Below are positions 8,228 through 15,925 of a stretch of 42,158 nucleotides of DNA, in pieces; the first letter of the stretch is position 1; each line of letters opens with the position of its first letter. The stretch is from contig PMSX01000352.1 of assembly GCA_003167495.1 (NCBI GenBank), positions 1 to 42,158 of the forward strand. The letters are read 5' to 3'. The translations under genes were made by a program, and so were the position numbers. Source of the stretch: Bryobacterales bacterium (GTDB lineage: Bacteria > Acidobacteriota > Terriglobia > Bryobacterales > Bryobacteraceae). Below the pieces are notes generated by a model. The model was not told the origin of the DNA. It made no database searches and saw only the letters and a list, made by a program, of their open reading frames with translations.

Positions 8228-9240
8228 CAGATTCGCTCCAATTCATCTAATAGACGCTGGATTTGATCGCGTGTGCCCACGGTGAAGCGCAAGTATCCGG
8301 GTAGTTCATAGCTGCGGTCGCGGACCAACACGCCACGCTCGCGCAATTCGTCGCGTATGGGAACGGCGCGGTCACCTACTTGGCCCAATACAAAATTCGC
8401 CTGGCTTTCGATATAGGGAATTTTCAACTGTTCGAGGCCGACATATAGCAATTCGCGGGCGGCCAAGACCTCTGTAACGTAATCTTCTACGAACTTCGGA
8501 TCTTGCACAGCGATACGCGCGGCCATGGCCGCTAGAGAATTCACGCTATAGGGCGATTGGGCCTTGCGGACGTGCGCCATATTGACCGCTTGGGAAAAGA
8601 GACAGCCGCAACGCATCGCGGCCATGCCGTAGACTTTTGAAAACGTCCGGCTGACAAACAGATTCGGGTGGTGGCGTAGACGGGAAAGCATAGTAACGCC
8701 AGAGAATTCATAGTAAGCTTCGTCGACTAAAACTGCCGCGTTCACAGCTTTGCGCAAAATCTTTTCCAGGCCCGAGACTCCAATGCCCGTGCCGGTGGGA
8801 TTGTTGGGATTGCTAATTAAGATCGCACGTGTGCGCGGCGTAATGCGTTCGAGGAGTTCTTCCAGGGGAAAGGCGAGTTTCCCAGCCCGATAATCCAGTT
8901 CCTCTACGCAAGCGCCGGCGAGCTGGCTGTAGAACCGGTACATGGCGTAGGACGGCCGCAGCACAATTACTTCGGCATCATCGTCGATATAAGTGTTGAT
9001 GAGCAGTTGAATGGCTTCGTCGGTGCCGTTCGTCAGCGTCAACTCAGTCTGCTGAACTCCGAAATGCCGGGCGAGATCTTCCAGCGCATGTTCGTATTCG
9101 GGGTAGATGCTCAGGTCGCTGGCCGTCAAATAACGCTTGATGAAATCGATGATGTGTGGAGACGCGCCCACCGTATTCTCGTTGAAATCGAGGCGCAATT
9201 TGTTGCGGCGGCCGCTGCTGGGCGGATGATACGGCGCCAT
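8224..9240 (-). CDS. hisC: HisC, histidinol-phosphate aminotransferase
   Basis: The protein (338 residues from the chosen start) is a fold-type I PLP aminotransferase that makes histidinol phosphate from imidazole acetol phosphate and glutamate. Seen are L-D-F-N-E-N-T near the N-terminus, T-N-G-T-D-E (PLP phosphate site), S-N-P-N-N-P-T-G, V-D-E-A-Y-Y-E-F, and S-R-T-F-S-K-V-Y-G with the PLP-binding Lys. The open frame runs back into hisD to 9390; the part before 9240 has no family similarity, so I take the ATG at 9240, with a GTG at 9249 as alternative. It is 28 nt downstream of hisD. Confidence 0.93.
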   Translation of the reverse strand: MAPYHPPSSGRRNKLRLDFNENTVGASPHIIDFIKRYLTASDLSIYPEYEHALEDLARHFGVQQTELTLTNGTDEAIQLLINTYIDDDAEVIVLRPSYAMYRFYSQLAGACVEELDYRAGKLAFPLEELLERITPRTRAILISNPNNPTGTGIGVSGLEKILRKAVNAAVLVDEAYYEFSGVTMLSRLRHHPNLFVSRTFSKVYGMAAMRCGCLFSQAVNMAHVRKAQSPYSVNSLAAMAARIAVQDPKFVEDYVTEVLAARELLYVGLEQLKIPYIESQANFVLGQVGDRAVPIRDELRERGVLVRDRSYELPGYLRFTVGTRDQIQRLLDELERIW

Positions 9241-9268
9241 ATCGAGCACCGCTTTACGGGGAGATAGA

Positions 9269-10531
9269 TTAGATGGCAGGCCGAACCTCCACCGCGCGGG
9301 CGTGCGCTTCGAGCCCTTCGGCTCGCGCCAAAGTTGTAATCGTGGGTGCGAGAACCGCCAAAGCTTCGGCCGATAATTCATGCACAGCAATCACCTTCAC
9401 AAAATCAGCCGCCGACAGGCCGCCGCGCAAACGAGCCGCACCACCGGTGGGTAACACGTGGCTAGGGCCGCATGCATAATCTCCCGCCGATTCGGGCGTA
9501 TGAGGGCCCAGAAAAACTGTGCCTGCATTGTTGATCTTTTTCAATAGTTCCGGGTGATGGAGACTTAGGTGCTCGGGCGCTTGCATATTCGCAGCGGCGA
9601 CAGCGAGATCCATATTGGGAAAGATCGCAATTGCACTACTCTTGTTGATAGATTGGCGGGCCACGTCGGCTGTCGGCAAAGTTTCCAACTGGTGTTCTAT
9701 TTCTTCGGCGACGGCTTGGGCGAGTTGTTCCGACGTGGTGAAGAGCATGGCGCTCGCTGTAACATCGTGTTCGGCCTGCGCGAGCATGTCGGCCGCAATT
9801 AATTTTGCGTCGCCGTCTTTTGCCAGAATCAAGATCTCAGTTGGACCGGCAACAAAATCGATGCCTACATCGCCGGCGAGTAATTTCTTGGCGGCCGCTA
9901 CGTAGGCATTGCCGGGGCCGACAATGCGGTCGACGCGTTTGATGGAAGCGGTACCGAACGCCATTGCCGCAATGGCTTGAGCTCCGCCGACACGGTACAA
10001 CTCTTGGATGCCCAACATGTGCGCGCAGCCCAGAATCTCAACCGATGGACGCGGCGAGGTCACACAGATGCGATGAACGCCGGCGGTTTGGGCCAGCACG
10101 GCTGTCATAAGAAGTGTGGACGGCAGAGGATAGCGTCCGGAAGGTACGTAGCAACCCACCGCATCAAGAGGCCGCACAATCCAACCCAGTTTGCGCCCGG
10201 CGGAAAACTCTTCAAATCGTTCTTTGGGCAGCTGCGCCTCGGCGAACTGGCGAATGTTGACAACAGCCGCTTGCACGGCCTTCTTCACTTCCGGCTTCAT
10301 CGCCCACGCAGCCCGCTCTAACTCATCTTGACGCACTCTAAGCGCCTGGTTGCCGAGGCCATCCAGTTCGCGAGCGTAGCTGACGAGTGCCTCGTCGCCA
10401 TCGCGCCGGATTGCTTCTAGAATGGGCTTCACAGCGCTTTCATATTCCAGCGAGGCACGCTGCCGCTCGAAGCCAAAATCGAATAGCTCCAGCTTGTCGC
10501 TTTTCTTGTTGAGGTTGAAGATCTGAATCAA
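9269..10531 (-). CDS. hisD: HisD, histidinol dehydrogenase
   Basis: The 420-residue protein performs the last two steps of the pathway, oxidising histidinol to histidine with two NAD and a Zn ion. Seen are G-C-Y-V-P-S-G-R-Y-P, the G-P-G-N-A-Y-V-A-A-A-K-K motif, F-V-A-G-P-T-E-I-L, A-Q-A-E-H-D, the catalytic Glu-His region in P-E-H-L-S-L, and V-L-P-T-G-G-A-A-R with G-L-S-A-A-D-F near the end. The start appears to be TTG at 10531, 10 nt after the hisG stop, with a G-rich spacer that may serve as binding site. Confidence 0.96.
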   Translation of the reverse strand: MIQIFNLNKKSDKLELFDFGFERQRASLEYESAVKPILEAIRRDGDEALVSYARELDGLGNQALRVRQDELERAAWAMKPEVKKAVQAAVVNIRQFAEAQLPKERFEEFSAGRKLGWIVRPLDAVGCYVPSGRYPLPSTLLMTAVLAQTAGVHRICVTSPRPSVEILGCAHMLGIQELYRVGGAQAIAAMAFGTASIKRVDRIVGPGNAYVAAAKKLLAGDVGIDFVAGPTEILILAKDGDAKLIAADMLAQAEHDVTASAMLFTTSEQLAQAVAEEIEHQLETLPTADVARQSINKSSAIAIFPNMDLAVAAANMQAPEHLSLHHPELLKKINNAGTVFLGPHTPESAGDYACGPSHVLPTGGAARLRGGLSAADFVKVIAVHELSAEALAVLAPTITTLARAEGLEAHARAVEVRPAI

Positions 10532-10541
10532 GCGCCCCGCC

Positions 10542-11411
10542 CTACATCACAATCTTGTTTAACGGATACTCCACAATGCCCTGCGCGCCCGCTTCTTTCA
10601 AGCGCGGAATGATGCTGCGCACGGTGGTTTCTTCAAGGATGGTATTGACCGCAACCCACGCGTCGTCACTTAATTGAGAAATGGTCGGATTCTTCAACGC
10701 CGGGAGCACGTTCAACACGCCTTTTAAGTCGCCCTTCTTGACGTTTAACATCAGACCTACCTTGCCGAGTGCCGCAATAGCGCCTTCCAGTAGCAACTTG
10801 ATGTCTTCCAGCTTCTTACGTTTCCAATTGTTCTGCCAGGCATCCACATTCGCAATCAACTGGGTGTTCGATTCCAGAACGGTCTCAAGAATGCGGAGCT
10901 TATTGGCGCGCAACGACGAACCCGTTTCTGTTACTTCCACGATGGCGTCGGCCAGGTCGGGCGGCTTTACTTCGGTGGCGCCCCAACTGAACTCGACACG
11001 TGCCTTCACGCCCTTGCTCTTGAGATAGCGCTCGGTAGTGCTCACCAATTCAGTGGCGATGATCTTACCTTCTAAATCATGCACGGTCTGGAAGGGCGAC
11101 GATTCCGGCGCCGCCAAGACCCAGCGCACTTTGCCGAAGCTCTGTTTGGCGTAGATCAGATCGGCCACCGTCTCAACGTTGGCTTCGTTTTCTTCCACCC
11201 AGTCGCGGCCGGTCAGGCCCGCATCCAGCACGCCGTCTTCGACATAACGCGCCATTTCTTGCGCGCGAATGAGCATACATTCCAGATCCGGATCGTCAAT
11301 GGCGGGATAGTAGCTGCGGGTGCTTGTGGTGATGTTGAAACCGGCGCGGCGGAAAAGATCGATGGTGGCGTTTTCCAGGCTGCCCTTGGGTATTCCCAGC
11401 TTTAACTTCAC
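10542..11411 (-). CDS. hisG: HisG, ATP phosphoribosyltransferase (long form)
   Basis: The 289-residue enzyme joins ATP and PRPP to start histidine synthesis. The N-terminal L-G-I-P-K-G-S-L, D-A-G-L-T-G-R-D-W and the PRPP-loop region V-E-V-T-E-T-G-S-S-L are present. The last 75 or so residues form the C-terminal ACT-like domain that binds histidine for feedback inhibition, so this is the long form that does not need HisZ. The start is GTG in a GTGA overlap with hisI. With the attenuator, the pathway is thus controlled both at transcription and at the first enzyme (the latter by family knowledge). Confidence 0.96.
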   Translation of the reverse strand: MKLKLGIPKGSLENATIDLFRRAGFNITTSTRSYYPAIDDPDLECMLIRAQEMARYVEDGVLDAGLTGRDWVEENEANVETVADLIYAKQSFGKVRWVLAAPESSPFQTVHDLEGKIIATELVSTTERYLKSKGVKARVEFSWGATEVKPPDLADAIVEVTETGSSLRANKLRILETVLESNTQLIANVDAWQNNWKRKKLEDIKLLLEGAIAALGKVGLMLNVKKGDLKGVLNVLPALKNPTISQLSDDAWVAVNTILEETTVRSIIPRLKEAGAQGIVEYPLNKIVM

Positions 11412-11794
11412 TTCTTGGCTCCATAGACGGCGTCGGGATCGTAAATCCTTTGCTCTTTCACCCGCCAGGAGCCTTGTTCGAAAGTACGGAAGAAACAGCT
11501 CTCATAGCCTTCGTGGCAGACACCCGGCCCGATCGGGTCTGCTTCTACTAGGAGAGCGTCGCCATCGCAATCGGTAGCAATTGATTTCAGCATCAGGTAA
11601 TGGCCCGAACTTTCGCCCTTGGTCCAGAGCTTCTGGCGTGAGCGGCTGAAAAACGTGACATGACCACTGGCAATTGTTTTATCGAAGGCCTCGCGGTTCA
11701 TGTATCCAATCATCAGCACGCGATGGGTTTTGGCATCCTGCACCACAGCGGCGATCAGACCGGCCTGCTTGTCGAAATCGAGTACTTCGCTCAT
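11408..11794 (-). CDS. hisI: HisI, phosphoribosyl-AMP cyclohydrolase (no HisE domain)
   Basis: The 128-residue enzyme opens the adenine ring of phosphoribosyl-AMP. Seen are M-I-G-Y-M-N-R-E-A-F, F-F-S-R-S-R-Q-K-L-W-T-K-G-E-S-S-G-H, the metal-binding D-C-D-G-D, and C-H-E-G-Y-E-S-C-F. The HisE pyrophosphohydrolase domain often fused to it is absent, and no hisE was found in the window. The frame stays open upstream to 11998 because it reads through the attenuator in another frame; the true start is the ATG at 11794, preceded by GAGGA 7 nt upstream and directly after the attenuator's T run. Confidence 0.95.
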   Translation of the reverse strand: MSEVLDFDKQAGLIAAVVQDAKTHRVLMIGYMNREAFDKTIASGHVTFFSRSRQKLWTKGESSGHYLMLKSIATDCDGDALLVEADPIGPGVCHEGYESCFFRTFEQGSWRVKEQRIYDPDAVYGAKK

Positions 11795-11806
11795 GTCGGA
11801 ATCCTC

Positions 11807-11840
11807 AAAAAAAATAAAAAGCCCGCCTTGGAGGGCGGGC
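11807..11840 (-). terminator. his operon attenuator terminator
   Basis: On the minus strand the perfect 7-bp G+C stem GCCCGCC / GGCGGGC with a 6-nt loop (11821-11840) is followed by TTTTT-A-TTTTTTTT (11807-11820). This is a strong intrinsic terminator placed between the leader peptide and the hisI ribosome binding site, so it must be bypassed for the operon to be expressed. Confidence 0.93.
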
Positions 11841-11886
11841 CGGTTGCAAATCTTTGCTGGCAGATCAGAACGCAAACTCGCCTGGA

Positions 11887-11940
11887 TTAGACCATCGAAT
11901 GATGGTGATGTTGGTGGCGGGGATGCGCGTTCAGGTTCAT
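11887..11940 (-). CDS. hisL: Histidine leader peptide (17 aa)
   Basis: The short frame encodes MNLNAHPRHQHHHHSMV and a TAA stop. Six of the 17 residues are histidine, with four in a row at 11-14, the signature of his leader peptides. It lies 46 nt before the terminator stem and 93 nt before hisI. A ribosome that stalls on these codons when charged tRNA-His is scarce would hold the RNA in a form that prevents the terminator, as known for enterobacterial his operons. No ribosome binding site precedes the ATG, and the putative -10 box ends only 9 nt before it, so the mRNA may be leaderless or nearly so. Confidence 0.88.
   Translation of the reverse strand: MNLNAHPRHQHHHHSMV
11891..11906 (-). 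promoter_or_regulatory. Leader hairpin overlapping the His codons
   Basis: ACCATC and GATGGT form a perfect 6-bp stem with a 4-nt loop. The 5' arm consists of the last His codons of the leader peptide and the 3' arm its final codons. It would fold when no ribosome covers it and melt when a ribosome stalls on the His codons, as expected for the first hairpin of an attenuator. Downstream, TTTGC (11872-11876) and GCAAA (11853-11857) could form the alternative middle stem; that pairing is less certain. Confidence 0.6.
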
Positions 11941-11949
11941 CAAAGAGCC

Positions 11950-11955
11950 AGTATA
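11950..11955 (-). promoter_or_regulatory. Putative -10 box of the his operon promoter
   Basis: TATACT on the minus strand matches the sigma-70 -10 consensus at five of six positions. At 17 bp upstream only a weak -35 (CTGCCG) is seen. Transcription would begin at or within a few bases of the leader peptide ATG at 11940. Confidence 0.5.
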
Positions 11956-12094
11956 ACAGGGGCTTTGGGGAGCGGCAGTTTCGCCCAAACATTTTCATGT
12001 AAGAATGTAGTGAGGAAAAGGTTGTGGAAATCCGTTATCGCCTCACCCGCATCAACAGCTTGGCGATTTTCCTACGCTTATTCGGCGCAGCGTA

Positions 12095-12124
12095 TTGAAC
12101 TCGAGTATGAATTGCCGTTAACTT
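12095..12124 (+). promoter_or_regulatory. Weak candidate promoter for dnaB
   Basis: TTGAAC (12095-12100) and TAACTT (12119-12124) are 18 bp apart and match the sigma-70 consensus moderately. The dnaB ATG follows 13 bp later, with an AAGGTCAGG stretch just before it. The rest of 11956-12137, between the divergent his and dnaB genes, shows nothing else I can support. Confidence 0.3.
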
Positions 12125-12137
12125 AACAAGGTCAGGT

Positions 12138-13514
12138 ATGGCCATCAGCGACATTGGCATCGATCGTCCGCTTCCCGCAAATCTAGACGCCGAGCGCTTT
12201 GTCCTCGGCGCCATCATGAGCGACGATTCCGCCTTCCTGCAAGCAGCGGGCATATTGACGCCCGAAGATTTCAGCCTGGAAAAGCACAAGCGCATTTTTC
12301 TGCGCATGAGCGAGTTACATGAGCGCGGCGAAAAGATCGACCGCGTCACGCTGGCCAATGAGTTGATGAAGCAGGGCCAGCTTCAGTCGGTGGACGGTCT
12401 GAGCTATCTGGTCTCGCTGGACGACGGTCTGCCGCAGCTTCATAACCTGGAAAGCTACGTCGGCATCGTCAAAGAGAAAGCGCTGCTTCGCCGCATTGCG
12501 CTCATTGCTAAAGACGCTGAGCAGCGTGCCTTGTCCGGCCAGGAATCTGCGATTGAAGTCCTTGGTGCAACTGAGGAAGCATTGATCAGGTTGGGCGACA
12601 TGCAGTCGCGCAACGCGCTCGCCACGCCAGCGCAGATCATTATGGGCTATGAGGGCGGCCAAAACGCTTTCCTCGATGCCAGCAAGCGGATTAAAGGCAT
12701 CAGCACCGGCTTTCTGAAATTCGATGAAATGACGGGCGGCTTGCGAGAAGGCGAACTGTTTATTCTGGCGGCGCGTCCCGCGATGGGCAAAACGGCGCTG
12801 GCCTTGAATATGGCGCAGCATGTGGCGATGAACCCGAAGAATCCGAAGGCAGTGGCGGTGTTTTCGCTCGAAATGTCGAAGGAATCGCTGCTCACGCGCA
12901 TGATTTGCGCCACGGCGAGCGTCGACCAGCAGCGTTTTCGCGCCGGCTATTTGAACCACGAAGAGCGGACCGCGCTGCAGAATTCGCTTTACCGGATTGT
13001 GGAATCGCCGCTATACCTGGATGACACGGCGGGTACGAACTTGATGGACGTGCACTCCAAACTGCGCCGCTTGCAAGCGGAACAGGATTTGGGGTTGGTT
13101 GTTGTGGATTATCTGCAACTCATGCAAGGCCGCGGGCGTTTTGAAAATCGCGTGCAGGAGATCAGTTCGCTTTCGCGCGGTTTCAAACTGATGTCGAAGG
13201 AATTGCGCGTGCCGTTTCTGGTGCTTTCCCAGTTGAGCCGTGCTACGGAAACGCGGCAGGGAGATCACCGGCCCTTGCTGAGCGACCTTCGCGAATCGGG
13301 ATCGATTGAGCAAGATGCAGACTTGGTGGCTTTCATCTTTCGCGAAGAAGTGTACCGGCCGGACAAAGAGAGTTTGAAGGGCATTGCGGAACTGATTCTG
13401 GCGAAACAGCGCAATGGACCTACGGGGCGAGTGAAGCTGGCATGGCTGAACCGGTATACGAGGTTTGAGAATCTGTCGGCGGATACGGGCGATGAGCCGC
13501 CGCCGTTTGAATAG
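12138..13514 (+). CDS. dnaB: DnaB, replicative DNA helicase
   Basis: The 458-residue hexameric helicase unwinds DNA at the replication fork and binds DnaG primase. The N-terminal DnaB domain begins L-P-A-N-L-D-A-E-R-F-V-L-G-A near residue 12; the RecA-like core has Walker A A-R-P-A-M-G-K-T (212-219), F-S-L-E-M-S-K-E, Walker B L-V-V-V-D-Y-L-Q-L-M near 320, and S-Q-L-S-R-A-T-E with D-L-R-E-S-G-S-I-E-Q-D-A-D near 390. Length is normal and no intein is present. It is divergent from the his operon and appears to be monocistronic. Confidence 0.97.
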   Translation: MAISDIGIDRPLPANLDAERFVLGAIMSDDSAFLQAAGILTPEDFSLEKHKRIFLRMSELHERGEKIDRVTLANELMKQGQLQSVDGLSYLVSLDDGLPQLHNLESYVGIVKEKALLRRIALIAKDAEQRALSGQESAIEVLGATEEALIRLGDMQSRNALATPAQIIMGYEGGQNAFLDASKRIKGISTGFLKFDEMTGGLREGELFILAARPAMGKTALALNMAQHVAMNPKNPKAVAVFSLEMSKESLLTRMICATASVDQQRFRAGYLNHEERTALQNSLYRIVESPLYLDDTAGTNLMDVHSKLRRLQAEQDLGLVVVDYLQLMQGRGRFENRVQEISSLSRGFKLMSKELRVPFLVLSQLSRATETRQGDHRPLLSDLRESGSIEQDADLVAFIFREEVYRPDKESLKGIAELILAKQRNGPTGRVKLAWLNRYTRFENLSADTGDEPPPFE

Positions 13515-13650
13515 ATTTGCGGAATTGTCTTTGGCTTGAGCAGCGCATGGGTACAGACAGCACGCGCATTCGCGAAGTGCGGTGGTATGTCAGTTGGTCG
13601 TGGCGGCGCTGTGTCAGTCCCCATTGCTCGTGGGTTGTTAACCTGACGTG

Positions 13651-14577
13651 ATGCGAATCATAATCCTCGGCGCCGGCGTGCAGGGGACGTTCTATGGTGG
13701 TCGCTTCGCACAAGCAGGCCACGACGTGACGATCGTCGCGCGGGGTAGGCGAGCGATTGAGTTGCGAGAGCGAGGAGCCGTCATTGAGAACGCGTTCACC
13801 GGTCAAACCGAGACGATTCAATTACCGATCGCTGAACGGTTAGCCCCCGGTACAAGCGCGGATCTATGTCTCGTTGCTATACGTCGTGAGCAGATGACCG
13901 AGGCACTCCGGGATCTGCTGGCAACGCCGGCCATAAAGCGCATTGTCTTCATGGTCAATCATGCTAACGGCTCGGAAGAGATTTTCAGGTCGTTGGGCCG
14001 CGCGCGCGTTGTTCTGGCTTTCCCAGGGGTGGCGGGCAGCCTTGAAGAAGGCGTCGATCGGTGTAGCGAAATCAGGGAGCAGCCAACAGCTGTAGAAGCC
14101 AGCGCCGTGGATGTCATCTCACTCTTGCAAGGGGCAGGGTTTAAGGTCGCGCGCGTAGCGGATATGGATGGATGGCTCCGCCGGCATGCAGTGTTCGTGA
14201 CGAGCATTGCCGGAGCACTCTATGAAGCAGGTGGTAACGCCCGCCGACTTGCCGAGAGCCAGGCTGGCGTTATCACTTTTATCCGGGCGGTACGCGAGGG
14301 CTGGTCTGCGCTTGATCGGCGAGGCATCGAGCCGGCACCCCTCGCTCTGCGTGCGATCTTCTGTTGGGTCCCGCTGCGATATGCGGTCAACTATTGGCGA
14401 CGGCTCCTCATGTCCGCCCGGGGGGACATATACTTTGCTCGTCACGTGCGACACGCCCCGGCGGAGATGGCGGCGTTGTCGGCCGATGTTCGAGACCTTA
14501 TGGACGAAGTGTCCAAACCTAATCTCGACAGGCTTTATTCCGCTATCGATCTAGCTGCGGCAGAGCGCAATCTGTAA
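13651..14577 (+). CDS. Ketopantoate reductase-family (ApbA/PanE-like) oxidoreductase
   Basis: The protein begins with the NADP-binding I-I-I-L-G-A-G-V-Q-G-T-F-Y-G-G-R-F Rossmann motif and V-A-R-G-R-R after beta-2, as in ketopantoate reductase. The C-terminal helical part (about 175-300) is divergent: the usual Lys and the N-x-x-x-D/S motif of true PanE are not clear, and a Trp-rich, partly hydrophobic stretch lies at 235-265. The fold and cofactor are likely right; the substrate is open, and a pantothenate role is not supported by neighbours. A GTG at 13648 directly precedes the ATG I chose. It stands 136 bp after dnaB with no shared function visible. Confidence 0.65.
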   Translation: MRIIILGAGVQGTFYGGRFAQAGHDVTIVARGRRAIELRERGAVIENAFTGQTETIQLPIAERLAPGTSADLCLVAIRREQMTEALRDLLATPAIKRIVFMVNHANGSEEIFRSLGRARVVLAFPGVAGSLEEGVDRCSEIREQPTAVEASAVDVISLLQGAGFKVARVADMDGWLRRHAVFVTSIAGALYEAGGNARRLAESQAGVITFIRAVREGWSALDRRGIEPAPLALRAIFCWVPLRYAVNYWRRLLMSARGDIYFARHVRHAPAEMAALSADVRDLMDEVSKPNLDRLYSAIDLAAAERNL

Positions 14578-14628
14578 ACCATCTCGTCTGGGGCGGAGTG
14601 CGCGGAAGAATGGCACTGAATTTCTGCG

Positions 14629-15894
14629 CTAACTAGACCGCGCCATTGCGACTTCGTCAAACGATTTCGGAAACGACACAGTGAGCCGGATTCCCGGCAG
14701 ATCGCGGTTGGCCACGGTCACGGTGCTGCCGAACAACGAAAGGATCCGGGCCGCCACGGGAGGGCCGAGCCCTAAATCTCCACCGGGTGTGATTGCTTCA
14801 CCAATCGAGAAGACATCAAAAAATCTCGCTAAGGCGGAACTGGGAATCGCCCTGCCCTGGCTTTCGATGACGATCTTGTGAGCACAGGATGGCGAACTCG
14901 CCAACTCCGCAGGCGGAGCGCTCGATACCTCTCCTGCACGGAGCGGCTCGACTGAGAATGAATCGGCAACAACCGCATGGCCCACCCGGACCGTTCCGCC
15001 CTCTTTGGAGAATTTGACGGCGGTCTCCAGTAAAGTGTGCAACGCGCTCGCCAACAGATTTTCCTCTCCCAAAACCAGCCCCGCGTCCACTTCCGGCAGT
15101 TGAACCGTCACGCGGCGCGATTCAGCGAAATCATTCGCCCGCCCCATGGCGCGCTTGAGCGCGGCGCTCAAGGACACCGGAGTGGATCTGAACTTCTCCC
15201 ATTCGATATCGATGCGGGCGAGCAGCAAGGCGTCGTCCACTAACGAGAGGATTCTTCGCCGCGATCGCTCAAACACGCCCCGGATATTGCTGTTCTGCTC
15301 CGAACGGGGTAGTGCGTCCAAAGCGATCTCGCCCATGCCGAATAATCCCTGCAAGGGCGTGCGCAATTCATGCGAGATGATGGTCAGGAAATCGTCTTTT
15401 GCCTGGTCGAGCTTAGTGAGGCGCGCATAGGCCGCGGCGAGTTCGCGGGTGCGCGCTGCCACCGTTTCCTCCAGATGTTCGTTGGCCCGCCTCAGTGTCC
15501 GCCGGAGATCATTCAGTTGGATATGGGTTTCAACACGAGCGTACATTTCCTCGAACTCGAAGGGCTTGGGTATGTAATCCACCCCGCCCGCGCCGAAGCC
15601 CTTCACTTTATCGTCGGCTGCATGCAAAGCACTGAGAAAGATTACTGGGATTTCGCAAAGCCCGGCGTCCAATTTCAGCCGCCGGCAAACCTCATAGCCG
15701 GAAAGCTCGGGCATATTGATATCCAGCAGAATCAAGTCGGGCGTTTGATGGGCCGCCGCTGCCAACGCCAGCCTTCCCCGTGGGAACGAGCGCACCTGGT
15801 AGCCTCTTTTCCCAAGCATCTCCTCCAGCAGCTTCAGATTGGCCGGTTCATCATCCACGACCATGACGCTGCCTGCATTTGCCGTTGGTTTCAT
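14629..15894 (-). CDS. Receiver plus degenerate histidine-kinase-like protein of the kai locus
   Basis: The 421-residue protein has an intact receiver domain (about 8-125: Asp14/Asp15, phospho-acceptor Asp58 in L-L-D-I-N-M-P, Lys110), a coiled coil (127-165), and a HisKA domain with the phospho-His175 in I-S-H-E-L-R-T-P-L. The ATPase domain is damaged: the N-box Asn is Thr (L-L-E-T-A-V-K-F, residue 291), and the G1 box D-x-G-x-G is replaced by E-S-Q-G-R-A. The G2 region G-L-G-L-G-P-P-V is still recognisable. It probably cannot bind ATP normally and may instead receive phosphate on Asp58 or His175 from the hybrid kinase encoded 31 nt upstream. It is the last gene of the kaiC-kaiB transcript. 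The degeneracy is seen; the role is inferred. Confidence 0.85.
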   Translation of the reverse strand: MKPTANAGSVMVVDDEPANLKLLEEMLGKRGYQVRSFPRGRLALAAAAHQTPDLILLDINMPELSGYEVCRRLKLDAGLCEIPVIFLSALHAADDKVKGFGAGGVDYIPKPFEFEEMYARVETHIQLNDLRRTLRRANEHLEETVAARTRELAAAYARLTKLDQAKDDFLTIISHELRTPLQGLFGMGEIALDALPRSEQNSNIRGVFERSRRRILSLVDDALLLARIDIEWEKFRSTPVSLSAALKRAMGRANDFAESRRVTVQLPEVDAGLVLGEENLLASALHTLLETAVKFSKEGGTVRVGHAVVADSFSVEPLRAGEVSSAPPAELASSPSCAHKIVIESQGRAIPSSALARFFDVFSIGEAITPGGDLGLGPPVAARILSLFGSTVTVANRDLPGIRLTVSFPKSFDEVAMARSS

Positions 15895-15925
15895 CGCTTA
15901 TCAACCGTTCTGTTCTAGCGCGTTC

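Noticed and set aside
9241..9390. N-terminal extension of HisC into hisD
   Set aside because: No family similarity in this part and it would overlap hisD by over 100 bp.
11795..11998. N-terminal extension of HisI
   Set aside because: The extra residues come from reading through the attenuator and leader peptide in another frame; HisI homology and a good binding site begin at 11794.
12138..13514. Possible intein or insertion in dnaB
   Set aside because: Length and the order of helicase motifs are normal; no extra segment is present.
13515..13650. Possible tRNA or small RNA between dnaB and the ketopantoate-reductase-like gene
   Set aside because: No cloverleaf, T-loop motif or terminator could be found by eye.
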